This document shows, piece by piece, positions 8,516-17,569 of a DNA stretch of 64,000 nt. Numbering within the stretch: position 1 is the first letter of the stretch; each line of letters opens with the position of its first letter. Below the pieces are notes generated by a model. It saw only the letters and a list, made by a program, of their open reading frames with translations, made no database searches and was not told where the DNA came from. Position numbers and translations under genes: made by a program. Origin of the DNA: Salegentibacter sp. 24 (lineage in GTDB: Bacteria; Bacteroidota; Bacteroidia; Flavobacteriales; Flavobacteriaceae); the NCBI RefSeq assembly GCF_004362395.1, contig NZ_SNWE01000007.1:1-64000 (forward strand), given 5' to 3'.

Positions 8516-11143
8516 ATGTTAAAAGATCCGCATGCAAGTTCTGCTGAACACATCCTTTCAGAATTCAAGGTTGATCCCGATAAGGGATTAAAGCGCTCTG
8601 AGGTCGCTTCAGGATTAAAAGAACATGGTCCCAACCGTTTAAAAGAGGCGAAGTCTAAAAATATCGGGCTTATTTTTTTAGAACAATTCCTTGATCCGAT
8701 AATCTATATCCTTGCTGCCGCGATGGCCCTGGCATATTTTTTTGAGGAATGGTTGGAGGGCACGGCCGTTTTAATAGTGATTCTCATAACGGCGCTTATA
8801 GGTTTTTTTATGGAATGGCAGGCAATCCGTTCGGTAGAGGCTTTGCAGCGCATGGTGGAAACAAAGGCCAATGTGTTGCGTGAGGGAAAACTGGAGCATA
8901 TAAAAGCGACCGGCTTGGTGCCCGGGGACATCGTGGTTTTGGAAAGTGGCGATGTTATTCCAGCGGATTGCCGGATGCTGAAAACGGAAAGTTTTGCGGT
9001 AAAAGAAGCGATTCTTACCGGGGAGAGCAATCAGGTGGAAAAAAACCCGGAGACTCTGCCTGTTAAGGTTTCGTTGGCCAACCGAAAAAATATGCTTTAT
9101 AAAGGCACTATAGCGGCCAGGGGGAAAGCCAAAGCAATAGTAATTGCCACAGGCGGGGATACAGAAATTGGCCGAATTAGCCAGCTTACCAGTGGGGCTA
9201 AAAAAGAAAGCACCCCTTTAGAAAAGAAGTTGAAAAGTTTGAGCAGATGGCTAATCTGGCTCACTTTGATTTTGGCTATGCTCATAGTGGTCACCGGCTA
9301 TTTTCAAGGCAAGGATTTAATGATCATGATTAAGACCGGGATCGCTTTGGCGGTAGCAGCTATTCCGGAAGGTTTGCCCATTGTGGCCACCATAGCGCTT
9401 GCCAGGGGAATGCTTAGGCTTTCCAAAAGAAATGTGGTGATCAAAAAATTAGAAGCGGTTCAAACCCTGGGGGAAACCGGAATCATTTGCACCGACAAAA
9501 CCGGGACGCTCACCGAAAACAAAATGAGCGTTCATCATTTGGTATTGAGCACAGCAGCATTTGCTGCTTCTGAAGCCGAAAATTTCAAGCAGGATCCCGG
9601 TTTTGAAAAGTTGATACATATTGGTAGTTTATGTAATAATTCAAAATTAAAAAATGGCGAATTCTCGGGAGATGCTGTAGAGATCGCCTTTATTGAATTT
9701 GCTGCAGGACTGGGATCTGATTACCAAGAACTTCAGGAAGAGTATCCAAAAATACTCGAAGTTCCTTTTGATGCGGAAACCAAGAAAATGGCCACTTTGC
9801 ACCATTATAAGGGGCAATATCTCATAGCAGTGAAAGGGGCCCTTGAAACGCTGCTGGATTCCTGTGATTTCATTCTTACCAAAGAAGGGGCTGAAGATTT
9901 TCTGGATAAAAAGCAATGGCAGCAACAGGCAAAGCTAATCGCAGCAGAAGGAATGCGCGTTTTGGCTTTCGCATACCGGGAAAGCAAAGAAGAACCGGAA
10001 TATGAACGTTTAATGGAGCATCTCACCTTTGTTGGGTTCCTGGGATTTTTAGATCCGCCACGAAAAGATATTAAAAAGGCTATTGAGACCTATAAAAACG
10101 CCGGAATAACCGTGGTGATGGTTACCGGGGACCATCCCGATACGGCCAGGAAGATCGGGGAGGAAATCGGCTTAATTGCTCCAGATGCACCCCAGGAAAT
10201 AGTAGTGCACGGAGCGGATCTTGAGCAGATAGGAAGTTTAACCCCGGAGGGACAAAAAACCTTAATGCAGGCGCGGATATTTGCAAGAATGGTCCCGGGC
10301 CAGAAGCTGGATTTGGTAGAATTTTATCAGAAAAACAAAGCTATTGTCGGAATGCTGGGCGATGGTGTAAACGATGCCCCGGCCCTTAAAAAAGCAGATA
10401 TTGGCATTGCGATGGGAATTCGCGGGACCGAGGCTGCTAAAGAAGTCGCCGATGTTATTTTAATGGACGATAAATTCACCTCTACAGAACTTGCCATAAG
10501 ACAGGGGCGTAATATTTTTGAGAACATCAGGCAATTCGTGATTTTTTTACTTTCCTGTAACCTGGCAGAGATAATTTCAGTGGCCCTGGCCGCATTGAGT
10601 AATCTACCCCTGCCTTTGCTTCCGCTACAAATACTTTTTTTAAACCTTGTAACCGACATTTTCCCGGCCCTGGCCCTTGGAGTAGGAAAAGGGGATCCAA
10701 ATATTATGAAAGACCCTCCCCGGGATCCTCAGGAGCCTATTCTCACTAAAAGGCTTTGGTTGGCAACGGTATTGTATGGTCTTAGTATTACCACAGCGGT
10801 GATAGGGGTAGTGGCTTACACCCATTTTATAATGGGGCTAAGTGCAGTTTTGGTAAATAACATTGCCTTTTATACCCTTATCCTGGGGCAGCTGCTTAAT
10901 GTCTTTAACCTGCCAAGACGCAAGATATCCTTTTGGAAAAATGAGGTGACCACCAATCCCTGGGTTTGGGCAGCGTCAATATTCTCATTGTTAATTATGG
11001 TGCTTGTTTATCATATTCCGGTAATGGCCAGGGCTTTGTCCCTTGTTCCCCTTTCTACCAGTCATTTTTTGGTAATCGCTGTTTTTGGGCTGGGTTCCCT
11101 GGGAATATCCCAACTGTTAAAACGCTTAAAATTAGCAAATTAA
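8516..11143 (+). CDS. Cation-transporting P-type ATPase, SERCA/PMCA-like (probable Ca2+ pump)
   Basis: An 875-residue P2-type ATPase. An N-terminal cation ATPase domain (about 1-75) leads to the actuator motif LTGESNQVEKNP. The phosphorylation motif is ICTDKTGTLTEN with Asp near residue 326, and the hinge is MLGDGVNDAPALKKAD. Ion-site helices resemble SERCA: PEGLP in M4, CNLAE in M5 and NLVTD in M6 keep the residues equivalent to E309, N768/E771 and N796/T799/D800, favouring Ca2+. It is about the usual length and has no heavy-metal domain. It begins 10 nt after ppsA. Confidence 0.9.
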   Translation: MLKDPHASSAEHILSEFKVDPDKGLKRSEVASGLKEHGPNRLKEAKSKNIGLIFLEQFLDPIIYILAAAMALAYFFEEWLEGTAVLIVILITALIGFFMEWQAIRSVEALQRMVETKANVLREGKLEHIKATGLVPGDIVVLESGDVIPADCRMLKTESFAVKEAILTGESNQVEKNPETLPVKVSLANRKNMLYKGTIAARGKAKAIVIATGGDTEIGRISQLTSGAKKESTPLEKKLKSLSRWLIWLTLILAMLIVVTGYFQGKDLMIMIKTGIALAVAAIPEGLPIVATIALARGMLRLSKRNVVIKKLEAVQTLGETGIICTDKTGTLTENKMSVHHLVLSTAAFAASEAENFKQDPGFEKLIHIGSLCNNSKLKNGEFSGDAVEIAFIEFAAGLGSDYQELQEEYPKILEVPFDAETKKMATLHHYKGQYLIAVKGALETLLDSCDFILTKEGAEDFLDKKQWQQQAKLIAAEGMRVLAFAYRESKEEPEYERLMEHLTFVGFLGFLDPPRKDIKKAIETYKNAGITVVMVTGDHPDTARKIGEEIGLIAPDAPQEIVVHGADLEQIGSLTPEGQKTLMQARIFARMVPGQKLDLVEFYQKNKAIVGMLGDGVNDAPALKKADIGIAMGIRGTEAAKEVADVILMDDKFTSTELAIRQGRNIFENIRQFVIFLLSCNLAEIISVALAALSNLPLPLLPLQILFLNLVTDIFPALALGVGKGDPNIMKDPPRDPQEPILTKRLWLATVLYGLSITTAVIGVVAYTHFIMGLSAVLVNNIAFYTLILGQLLNVFNLPRRKISFWKNEVTTNPWVWAASIFSLLIMVLVYHIPVMARALSLVPLSTSHFLVIAVFGLGSLGISQLLKRLKLAN

Positions 11144-11221
11144 TCTTTTTAGATACTGACCAAAATCATATTTTTTTAGTTGGTTTTAGCTTAATTTCAG
11201 TAGCTCATAAAACTATTGATT

Positions 11222-11662
11222 ATGGAAAGTATAAGGAACAGGCCTAAAGGTGATTTTATTGCCCAGGCCAATTTAGAACAGCTCTATGCACTTACAAAAC
11301 ACTGGAATTCAGACCTGCAATTTTTTAAGGACGATCTCGCTTTTCTGTATAAACTTTTAGACAGCTACTTTATTTGGATAGATAAGGAAGAGAATTACAA
11401 AGTGGCCTTGAAGATGAAAAATGACCTTCTGCGGCTAAGAGAGCGTAGCCAGGACCTGTTGCAGAAAACTGATAAGCACAGGGAACAAATAGGAAAAATG
11501 ATACTTGAAAAAATTGAAGATTCCAGGATTTTTAGATTGGAACACCAGCATTTGGAAGATGAGATCGCCAGTTTTGTAAAAGCATTCAGGTTGAACAGGT
11601 TAGCCCTATTTAAGGTAACCGAGCACATAAAAGATACCGAGAAGTTGCAGGAGGTACACTAA
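11222..11662 (+). CDS. Coiled-coil protein of unknown function in the stress cluster
   Basis: A 146-residue soluble, highly charged, almost entirely helical protein (for example RLRERSQDLLQKTDKHREQ). There is no signal peptide or membrane segment, and no known domain was recognised. The ATG at 11222 is chosen; a TTG two codons earlier is possible. It lies 78 nt after the P-type ATPase and 92 nt before the HPF gene, on the same strand, so it may share their regulation. Confidence 0.6.
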   Translation: MESIRNRPKGDFIAQANLEQLYALTKHWNSDLQFFKDDLAFLYKLLDSYFIWIDKEENYKVALKMKNDLLRLRERSQDLLQKTDKHREQIGKMILEKIEDSRIFRLEHQHLEDEIASFVKAFRLNRLALFKVTEHIKDTEKLQEVH

Positions 11663-11723
11663 AAAAAAGATCCTAATCTGCTCCAAGGTGATGCTCATCA
11701 TATTTTTCAGCCTAGCTTAAAAC

Positions 11724-11731
11724 TAACTTTG
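11724..11731 (+). promoter_or_regulatory. Putative -7 promoter element of the HPF gene
   Basis: TAACTTTG matches TAnnTTTG, 23 nt before the ATG at 11755. No clear TTG at -33. It suggests that HPF can be transcribed separately from the upstream genes. Confidence 0.45.
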
Positions 11732-11754
11732 ACTAAACAATAAAACCTACTACT

Positions 11755-12054
11755 ATGCTCATCAACATCCAGTTTATAAAAACAAAAGGAAGTGAAGCCT
11801 TATCTCAAATTGTATCAAAAAACTTAGATAAACTAGCAAACAAGTATGACTGGCTTATAAAAGCAGAAGTCTATTTTAAAGAAGAAAATGACCCTACAGG
11901 AAAATCGAAGATCTGCGAGATCGAGCTAAGTGCGCCCGGTCCAAGGATTTTTGCCTGTTCAACAGAAGAAAGTTTTGAATTAGCCATCAAAAAAACCGTC
12001 TTCGAACTTCAACAGCAGCTCAAAAAGCGAAAAGCTGTTTTAGTAGCGCATTAA
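11755..12054 (+). CDS. HPF/RaiA-family ribosome hibernation factor, short form
   Basis: A 99-residue protein of the ribosome hibernation promoting factor/YfiA family, which binds the 30S decoding region in stationary or starved cells. The beta-alpha-beta-beta-beta-alpha pattern is visible: MLINIQFIKTKGSEAL, KVEVYF-like AEVYFKEEND, CEIELSAPG and a C-terminal helix rich in Lys (LQQQLKKRKAVL). The long-form C-terminal dimerisation domain is absent. Its place next to PEP synthase and ion pumps supports a role in dormancy or energy limitation. Confidence 0.8.
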   Translation: MLINIQFIKTKGSEALSQIVSKNLDKLANKYDWLIKAEVYFKEENDPTGKSKICEIELSAPGPRIFACSTEESFELAIKKTVFELQQQLKKRKAVLVAH

Positions 12055-12062
12055 GGTGCTGG

Positions 12063-12154
12063 TAGCGACTGTTTAAGAAGAAAGCGTTTTACGCCCCAAT
12101 TCGGTTAATCTCAATTATCCGATACCGGCTAAAATCATTCTTAGACAGTCGCTA
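12063..12154. terminator. Structured 92-nt intergenic element (long inverted repeat)
   Basis: A 17-base left arm (12063-12079, TAGCGACTGTTTAAGAA) pairs with a right arm at 12138-12154 with one mismatch. Between them are two smaller possible hairpins: GCG/CGC near 12084-12094 and TCGG/CCGA near 12101-12122. A T-run follows the right arm. It lies between the convergent HPF and DUF456 genes, so a bidirectional terminator is the simplest reading. The branched shape also fits a small RNA or an interspersed repeat. Confidence 0.5.
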
Positions 12155-12156
12155 TT

Positions 12157-12654
12157 TTAAAAAAGCAACTCCCGAAATTCCCAGGCTTTATAGCTAAAGA
12201 AAAGCAGGAATCCCACGGCTACCACGAATTCCATAAAGGTAGAGGCAAGTAAACCAATAAAGGATCCGTAGGCTGCCCGGAGTGCCGATTTAGAATCTGA
12301 TTTATTGATTATTTCTCCAACAAAAGCACCGGCAAAAGCACCGATGACTATTCCGAAAGGAATCGGTACAAAAATACCAATAACCAGCCCAATGGTGGCA
12401 CCCCACATTCCAGATTTGCTACCCCCGTATTTTTTTGTTCCCATGGCCGGGATAACAAGTTGCAAGGCATAAATTATAGCGGCGATAATAAAACTGATCC
12501 CCAAAACCCAGTAATTTATCGGTACCGACGGGGCTAAATAGAGCAGCAGCAGTCCCACCCAACTAAGGGGTACCCCGGGTAATACCGGTAAAAAACTCCC
12601 CAGGATCCCGAGGATCATTAACACTGCGGCCAGGGAAACAAAAAGGATATCCAT
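12157..12654 (-). CDS. DUF456 family membrane protein
   Basis: A 165-residue glycine-rich membrane protein of the DUF456 family. Typical segments are LGILGSFLPVLPGVPLSW and the GXXXG-rich repeats GLVIGIFVPIPFGIVIGAFAGAF. Four to five membrane segments are likely. The biochemical function is unknown. It lies 14 nt downstream of the P-type ATPase gene, in the same direction, and is almost certainly co-transcribed with it. Confidence 0.82.
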   Translation of the reverse strand: MDILFVSLAAVLMILGILGSFLPVLPGVPLSWVGLLLLYLAPSVPINYWVLGISFIIAAIIYALQLVIPAMGTKKYGGSKSGMWGATIGLVIGIFVPIPFGIVIGAFAGAFVGEIINKSDSKSALRAAYGSFIGLLASTFMEFVVAVGFLLFFSYKAWEFRELLF

Positions 12655-12668
12655 ATTTACTTTTCAAT

Positions 12669-15347
12669 TTAAAAATCTTTTTTAAACTCCTTGATTAGCT
12701 GAATGATTATCAAGGGGGTAATACTACTTATAACAATTAATACCCAGCTTGTCAAATTAAGCCTTTCAAAAGAAAATACATCAGCGAATACCGGCACAAA
12801 ATAAGCAATAAAAACTATTGCAAAACATAAAATTAGCGCCATCCATATAAATTTATTCCTGGTCACCTGATTATTGAACATATTTTCTTTCCCCTCGCGT
12901 AAATTGAATACATGCAGAAATTGGGTAAAGGCAAGACTGAAAAATGCGATGTTATTATTGATGCTTTCCGACTGCTCCAAAACAAAATAAGAGTACAAAT
13001 ACGCACCGCTTACACTAGCGGTAATAATGATACCATAGGATATAATTTGCAGCCAGTTTTTTCTCAGAAGCACAGGTTCTTTTGGATCCTTTGGTGGTTG
13101 CTCAAGCACATTTTTATCTCCCTCCCCGACGCCAAGGGCCAGAGCTGGAAATACATCAGACAGGAGATTGAGCAAAAGAAGTTGTAAGGGTAAAATAGGC
13201 AGGGTGAACAGGGTAAAACTCATAATGGCTATAATGAGGATTTCGCTGAGGTGGTAAGAAAGCTGATAAACCACAAATCGTCGTATATTTCCAAAGATTA
13301 TTCGTCCCTGTTCTATGGCTTTTACAATAGATTCAAAAGAATCGTCTTTCAATACCACGTCAGCCACTTCCTGGGCCACCTGCGTTCCTCTTTGTCCCAT
13401 GGCAATCCCAATATCAGCTTTCTTAAGCGCGGGCGCATCATTGACACCGTCCCCGGTCATAGCGACAATTTCCCCATTTTTGCGATAAGCTTCTATCAAC
13501 TGCAATTTCTGCCTGGGCGCCACCCGGGAGAAAACAAAGGAATCCTTTATAGCTTCATAATTCAATTGTTCCTCATTTAAATCTTTCCCATGTACAACGA
13601 CATTTTTATTGTCTTCTTCTTTAGAAAAGAGATGAACGGTTTGTCCAACGTTTTTGGCAGTCCCCGGGTGGTCCCCGGTGACCATTAAAACTTTAATTCC
13701 TGCTTTCCTGCAGGCTTCGATGGAAGGGGTGATGTCCTCCCGTGGGGGATCTATAAAACCAATTAAACCGGCAAAACATAATTGCTCCAAAAAGCTGTCT
13801 TCATTATCCGGCTTATGCTCTGTTTTTCTATAACCAAATGCCAGTACCCGCAGCCCATCCTCTGAAAGTTCATCATTTTTCTCTTGCCATTGCTTTCGAT
13901 TTTGTTCATTTAATTCTTTTATTTCTCCTCCTTCAAGAATTTGCGTACTTCTTTCCAGGATTGCATCGGTGGAGCCTTTAGCGGCGATATAAATTTCTCC
14001 GCCTTCGGTTTTAGAGGCCACACCCATCGTCATTGTTTCCGAATCAAACGGCTTGTGAAGAATTCGCTTTTTTTCCTTGTTTTGTTTATAAAGCTGCTGG
14101 TCCAACTTGCTGCAGAATTGCAATAGGGCAATCTCGAGTGGGTCTCCATTGCCTGTGTTGTCCTCCTCTAAGGATGCATCATTTGCAAGCACTGAAATAT
14201 TAAATAATTCCTGGAAATTCTGGTTCTCCTGGTCTTCTATTTCAGGCTGGTAATTCTCCCATTTCACATGGAGGTCATCGCTTTGGGGAAATGAGAAATT
14301 TTTGACACTTAGTTTATTTTCGGTCAGGGTTCCAGTTTTGTCTGTAAAGATTACGGTGGTCTCGCCAAGAGTTTCTACCGCACTTAATTTTTTTACCAGT
14401 ACATTTTTTTTGGACAACCTATACATCCCACGAGCCAGGGCAATGCTGGCGACAATGGGTAAGCCTTCTGGTATTGCAGCTATGGCCCAGGCAATTGAGG
14501 TCTGAACAAGCTGATATAGATCTTTATCTGTCAGATAGCCGAATATAAAGAAGGCGACGGAAATAGCCAGAATTACCCAAATTAGCTTTTTAGTCAGCTT
14601 ATTGAGCTTTTGGGTAAGGGGAGTTTCCTCTTCCTTTTGTTCCTGGACCATAGCCGAAATATTACCCACTTCGGTATACATAGCCGTAGCAAAGACTACT
14701 GCTTTTCCTGTTCCCCCGGTAACGGCGGTGCCCTTGTATATAGTGTTTTTACGATCCGCGACTTGTTTTTCCGAATCAAGGGTTTCCGTAGATTTATCCA
14801 CGGGTACAGACTCCCCGGTTAAAGCGGCTTCGTCAATTTTAAGCTCATTGGCCTCAATAAGACGGGCATCTGCAGGGATCAAATCCCCAGCATCTATCTT
14901 CAAGATATCCCCTGGAACAAGTTCTATAGCGTCAATTTCCATCTCTTCCCCAGACCTTAAGACGGTAATCTCTGTTTTATCCAGTTTTTTAATGGCCTCC
15001 ATAGATTTTTTTGCCTGGTATTCCATCCAAAAGCCAATGATGGTATTAACCAACAGGACCACTATAATTACAATGGCCTCTGGGATATCACCGAATATAA
15101 AAGCTACCCCGGCTGCTGCGGCCAGGAGGTAGACCACGGGATTATTTAACTGGCCCAGGAGCATACTTAAGATACTTTTTCCAGCTTTTTCCTCGAGTTG
15201 GTTTTTCCCGAATTCCTGCTGGCGCTGCTCTATATTATGCTCGTCCAGGCCTTTTTCGGCACTGGTTTGAAGTTTGTCAATTACATCTTCTATGGACCGG
15301 CGATATGCTTTTTTACCTAGATCTGAAAGTTCCTTTTTTGAAATCAT
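12669..15347 (-). CDS. Second cation-transporting P-type ATPase (P2 type)
   Basis: An 892-residue P2-type ATPase with an N-terminal cation ATPase domain, LTGESVPVDKST actuator motif, IFTDKTGTLTENKL with the phosphorylated Asp near residue 336, and TGDGVNDAPALKKAD. PEGLP is kept in M4. In M5 the SERCA Asn768 position is His (SYHLSEI), and in M6 the NxxTD motif is NLLSD. Ion selectivity may therefore differ from the pump at 8.5-11.1 kb; Ca2+, Mn2+, Mg2+ or Na+ are all possible. It is the first gene of a two-gene operon with DUF456. Confidence 0.88.
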   Translation of the reverse strand: MISKKELSDLGKKAYRRSIEDVIDKLQTSAEKGLDEHNIEQRQQEFGKNQLEEKAGKSILSMLLGQLNNPVVYLLAAAAGVAFIFGDIPEAIVIIVVLLVNTIIGFWMEYQAKKSMEAIKKLDKTEITVLRSGEEMEIDAIELVPGDILKIDAGDLIPADARLIEANELKIDEAALTGESVPVDKSTETLDSEKQVADRKNTIYKGTAVTGGTGKAVVFATAMYTEVGNISAMVQEQKEEETPLTQKLNKLTKKLIWVILAISVAFFIFGYLTDKDLYQLVQTSIAWAIAAIPEGLPIVASIALARGMYRLSKKNVLVKKLSAVETLGETTVIFTDKTGTLTENKLSVKNFSFPQSDDLHVKWENYQPEIEDQENQNFQELFNISVLANDASLEEDNTGNGDPLEIALLQFCSKLDQQLYKQNKEKKRILHKPFDSETMTMGVASKTEGGEIYIAAKGSTDAILERSTQILEGGEIKELNEQNRKQWQEKNDELSEDGLRVLAFGYRKTEHKPDNEDSFLEQLCFAGLIGFIDPPREDITPSIEACRKAGIKVLMVTGDHPGTAKNVGQTVHLFSKEEDNKNVVVHGKDLNEEQLNYEAIKDSFVFSRVAPRQKLQLIEAYRKNGEIVAMTGDGVNDAPALKKADIGIAMGQRGTQVAQEVADVVLKDDSFESIVKAIEQGRIIFGNIRRFVVYQLSYHLSEILIIAIMSFTLFTLPILPLQLLLLNLLSDVFPALALGVGEGDKNVLEQPPKDPKEPVLLRKNWLQIISYGIIITASVSGAYLYSYFVLEQSESINNNIAFFSLAFTQFLHVFNLREGKENMFNNQVTRNKFIWMALILCFAIVFIAYFVPVFADVFSFERLNLTSWVLIVISSITPLIIIQLIKEFKKDF

Positions 15348-15438
15348 AGATTAAAAGTTAATCATTTTAAAGAGCTTAGAAGAGAACTTATCCTTATTTT
15401 AGAAAGTTTTAATATTATTTGTAACTAAAACATTAGGT

Positions 15439-15458
15439 TAAACTAAAAAGTTAGTTTA
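15439..15458. promoter_or_regulatory. Candidate operator dyad between the P-type ATPase and blaI genes
   Basis: A perfect 8-base inverted repeat TAAACTAA/TTAGTTTA with a 4-base spacer. AACTAAAA also occurs as a direct repeat at 15423-15430 and 15441-15448, 18 bases apart. It lies in the divergent 288-bp region, where an autoregulating BlaI protein would be expected to bind. Assignment to BlaI is inference. Confidence 0.35.
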
Positions 15459-15635
15459 TATTAGCAGTGTAAAATTATTCTCGTAAGTATTAACAGGATC
15501 CGGTTTAAATTCCTGAAGTTACTTCAACCAAGATTATTACCCGGGGAAAACAGTTAAGCCATATAAAGCCTGTCAGAAACCGAGCTTAATAATTTAAGAT
15601 TTCCGTAAAGAGGAAATGATAAAAGATCATTTATA

Positions 15636-15998
15636 ATGAAACAACTAACCAAAGCGGAAGAAGAGATTATGCAAATTCTCTGGAAATTGGAGAAGGCCAA
15701 TGTCGCTTCCATAATTGAAGAAATGCCAGAGCCAAAACCGGCTTACAACACGGTTTCTACCATTGTTCGCATCCTGGAGGATAAGGGCTTTGTGGACCAT
15801 AAAAAAAAGGGGAAGGGCTATGTGTATTTTCCACTCCTGGCTCGGGAAACATACAGCAATCAGAGCATCAATAAACTGATGAACAATTATTTTAACGGCT
15901 CCTTCAAAAGTATGGTTTCCTTTTTTATGAAAAAGAACGATATGGACACAAAAGACCTGGAAGCTATTTTAAAGGAAATCAATAAAAAAGAAAAATAA
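15636..15998 (+). CDS. BlaI/MecI/CopY-family transcriptional repressor
   Basis: A 120-residue winged-helix repressor. The N-terminal DNA-binding domain shows the family pattern KAEEEIMQILWKLEKA, YNTVSTIVRILEDKGFV (recognition helix) and GKGYVYFPL wing. The C-terminal part is a helical dimerisation region containing the protease-sensitive stretch. In the Bla/Mec systems the M56 partner inactivates the repressor by cleavage. Here the M56 gene starts within the stop codon (TAATG), so the two are translationally coupled. It is a paralogue of the gene at 32.7-33.0 kb. Confidence 0.88.
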   Translation: MKQLTKAEEEIMQILWKLEKANVASIIEEMPEPKPAYNTVSTIVRILEDKGFVDHKKKGKGYVYFPLLARETYSNQSINKLMNNYFNGSFKSMVSFFMKKNDMDTKDLEAILKEINKKEK

Positions 15999-17569
15999 TG
16001 TTACAGTATATACTTCAGGTGGTATTGTTTCAACTTGGTTTTTTGCTGATGTATGAACTACTGCTAAAAAAAGAGACATTTTTCACGACCAACCGGTGGT
16101 ATTTATTAATAACCCCAGTGGTAGCCCTTTTACTGCCTTTACTAAAATTTGAAAGTTTATCGGCCCTGGTTCCGGCAACATCTCTCTCCGGTCTCTCCCA
16201 GGTTTGGCTCCCTGAAGTTTATCTTGGTAGTCAGCCTGAAAATATCCAGCAATTACCGGCGGTAAATATAGCCCAGGATCAAGGGCTGCAAATTAACTGG
16301 TACCTGGTAAGCTATATTTCGGGAGTCATTTTGAGTTTGATTTTATTACTGAAAAAATACCAAAACCTAAAAAATTTATTTCATTTCCGAACTATTGAAG
16401 AGGACAAGCAGCTACGAATAATCGAAGTTCCAAATTCCCACATTGCCTGTACTTTTTTTAAAACCATCTTTTTGGGTGATAGGTTATCGAAGGCGGAAAG
16501 ACAACAGATCCTCTCTCACGAACTGGTTCATGTAAAGCAAAAACATAGCCTGGACCTAATATTTTTTGAAGTCCTAAAGATCATCTTCTGGTTTAACCCT
16601 TTGGTCTACATCTACCAAAGCAGGATTGCGACTTTGCACGAGTTCATCGCCGATGCAAATGTGGTAAGAACCACGACCAAGCGCAGTTATTACGAGCAGT
16701 TGCTCAACAGCGCGTTTAATACAAAGAATATATCATTCATCAATCAATTTTTTAATCATTCATTAATCAAAAAACGAATTATTATGTTACAAAAATCAAG
16801 ATCTAAAACAATCGCGAAATTCAAGTATTTATTTGTACTGCCCTTACTTTTTATGATGCTGACTTACGTTTCATGTTCATACGAAAATTCCTCCATAAAT
16901 GCTACCAAAGATGATCCCTTGTCTCAGTATAGCTATACCCTTAATCTTGAAGAAGGAATGACAGAGGATAAAAAGAAAATACACCGGAAATACGAAGAAT
17001 TCCTTAGCAATAATCCTGGTTATGTGAGCTGGGCAACAATTAGTGGTAATACCATAAATTATGCTGTACATAGTGTAGCGGAAGAAGTGCCTGAAGGTTA
17101 TATAAAATTACATGTAAGTGACAAGTACGATATGTATATCAATTTACCCAATGGTGGAAAGGAAAAAGATGCCGATATATATGCTGAAGAAATTGAATAT
17201 GATGGTGACGGTGTTCCATTTGCAGTAATAGAGGAGGTACCTTTCTTTAAGGAGTGCCAAGGTTTAACTTCGAATGAACAGCGAAAAAATTGTATGTCTT
17301 CTAAAATCACAGAATTTGTGAATAGGAACTTCAATACCGGTCTGGGAAAAGAATTAAATCTGAAAGGTACAAATCGCGTCATCACCCAATTTAGAATAGA
17401 TGAAACCGGAAATGTTGTAGATGTGAAAGCCCGCGCTCCCCATCCTAAACTTGAAGCCGAAGCTATCAGGGTGATTTCTGAGCTTCCTAAAATGCAGCCA
17501 GGAAAACAGGAAGGAAAAGCTGTTAGTGTTATGTATTCCCTACCTATAATCTTTCAGGTAGGTGAATAG
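15998..17569 (+). CDS. M56 (BlaR1-type) membrane metallopeptidase with TonB-like C-terminal domain
   Basis: A 523-residue protein. Four membrane helices lie in the N-terminal 300 residues (about 4-22, 34-50, 101-118, 277-293), with the zinc motif HELVH at about 174-178 and a downstream HEFIADA Glu ligand region. After the last helix comes a periplasmic part. Its end (about 405-523) carries FFKECQGL and a TonB-C-type fold pattern (ITQFRIDETGNVVDVKARAPHP, then LPKMQPGKQEGKAVSV). By analogy with BlaR1 it senses an envelope signal and cleaves the adjacent BlaI. There is no penicillin-binding sensor domain. Confidence 0.85.
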   Translation: MLQYILQVVLFQLGFLLMYELLLKKETFFTTNRWYLLITPVVALLLPLLKFESLSALVPATSLSGLSQVWLPEVYLGSQPENIQQLPAVNIAQDQGLQINWYLVSYISGVILSLILLLKKYQNLKNLFHFRTIEEDKQLRIIEVPNSHIACTFFKTIFLGDRLSKAERQQILSHELVHVKQKHSLDLIFFEVLKIIFWFNPLVYIYQSRIATLHEFIADANVVRTTTKRSYYEQLLNSAFNTKNISFINQFFNHSLIKKRIIMLQKSRSKTIAKFKYLFVLPLLFMMLTYVSCSYENSSINATKDDPLSQYSYTLNLEEGMTEDKKKIHRKYEEFLSNNPGYVSWATISGNTINYAVHSVAEEVPEGYIKLHVSDKYDMYINLPNGGKEKDADIYAEEIEYDGDGVPFAVIEEVPFFKECQGLTSNEQRKNCMSSKITEFVNRNFNTGLGKELNLKGTNRVITQFRIDETGNVVDVKARAPHPKLEAEAIRVISELPKMQPGKQEGKAVSVMYSLPIIFQVGE

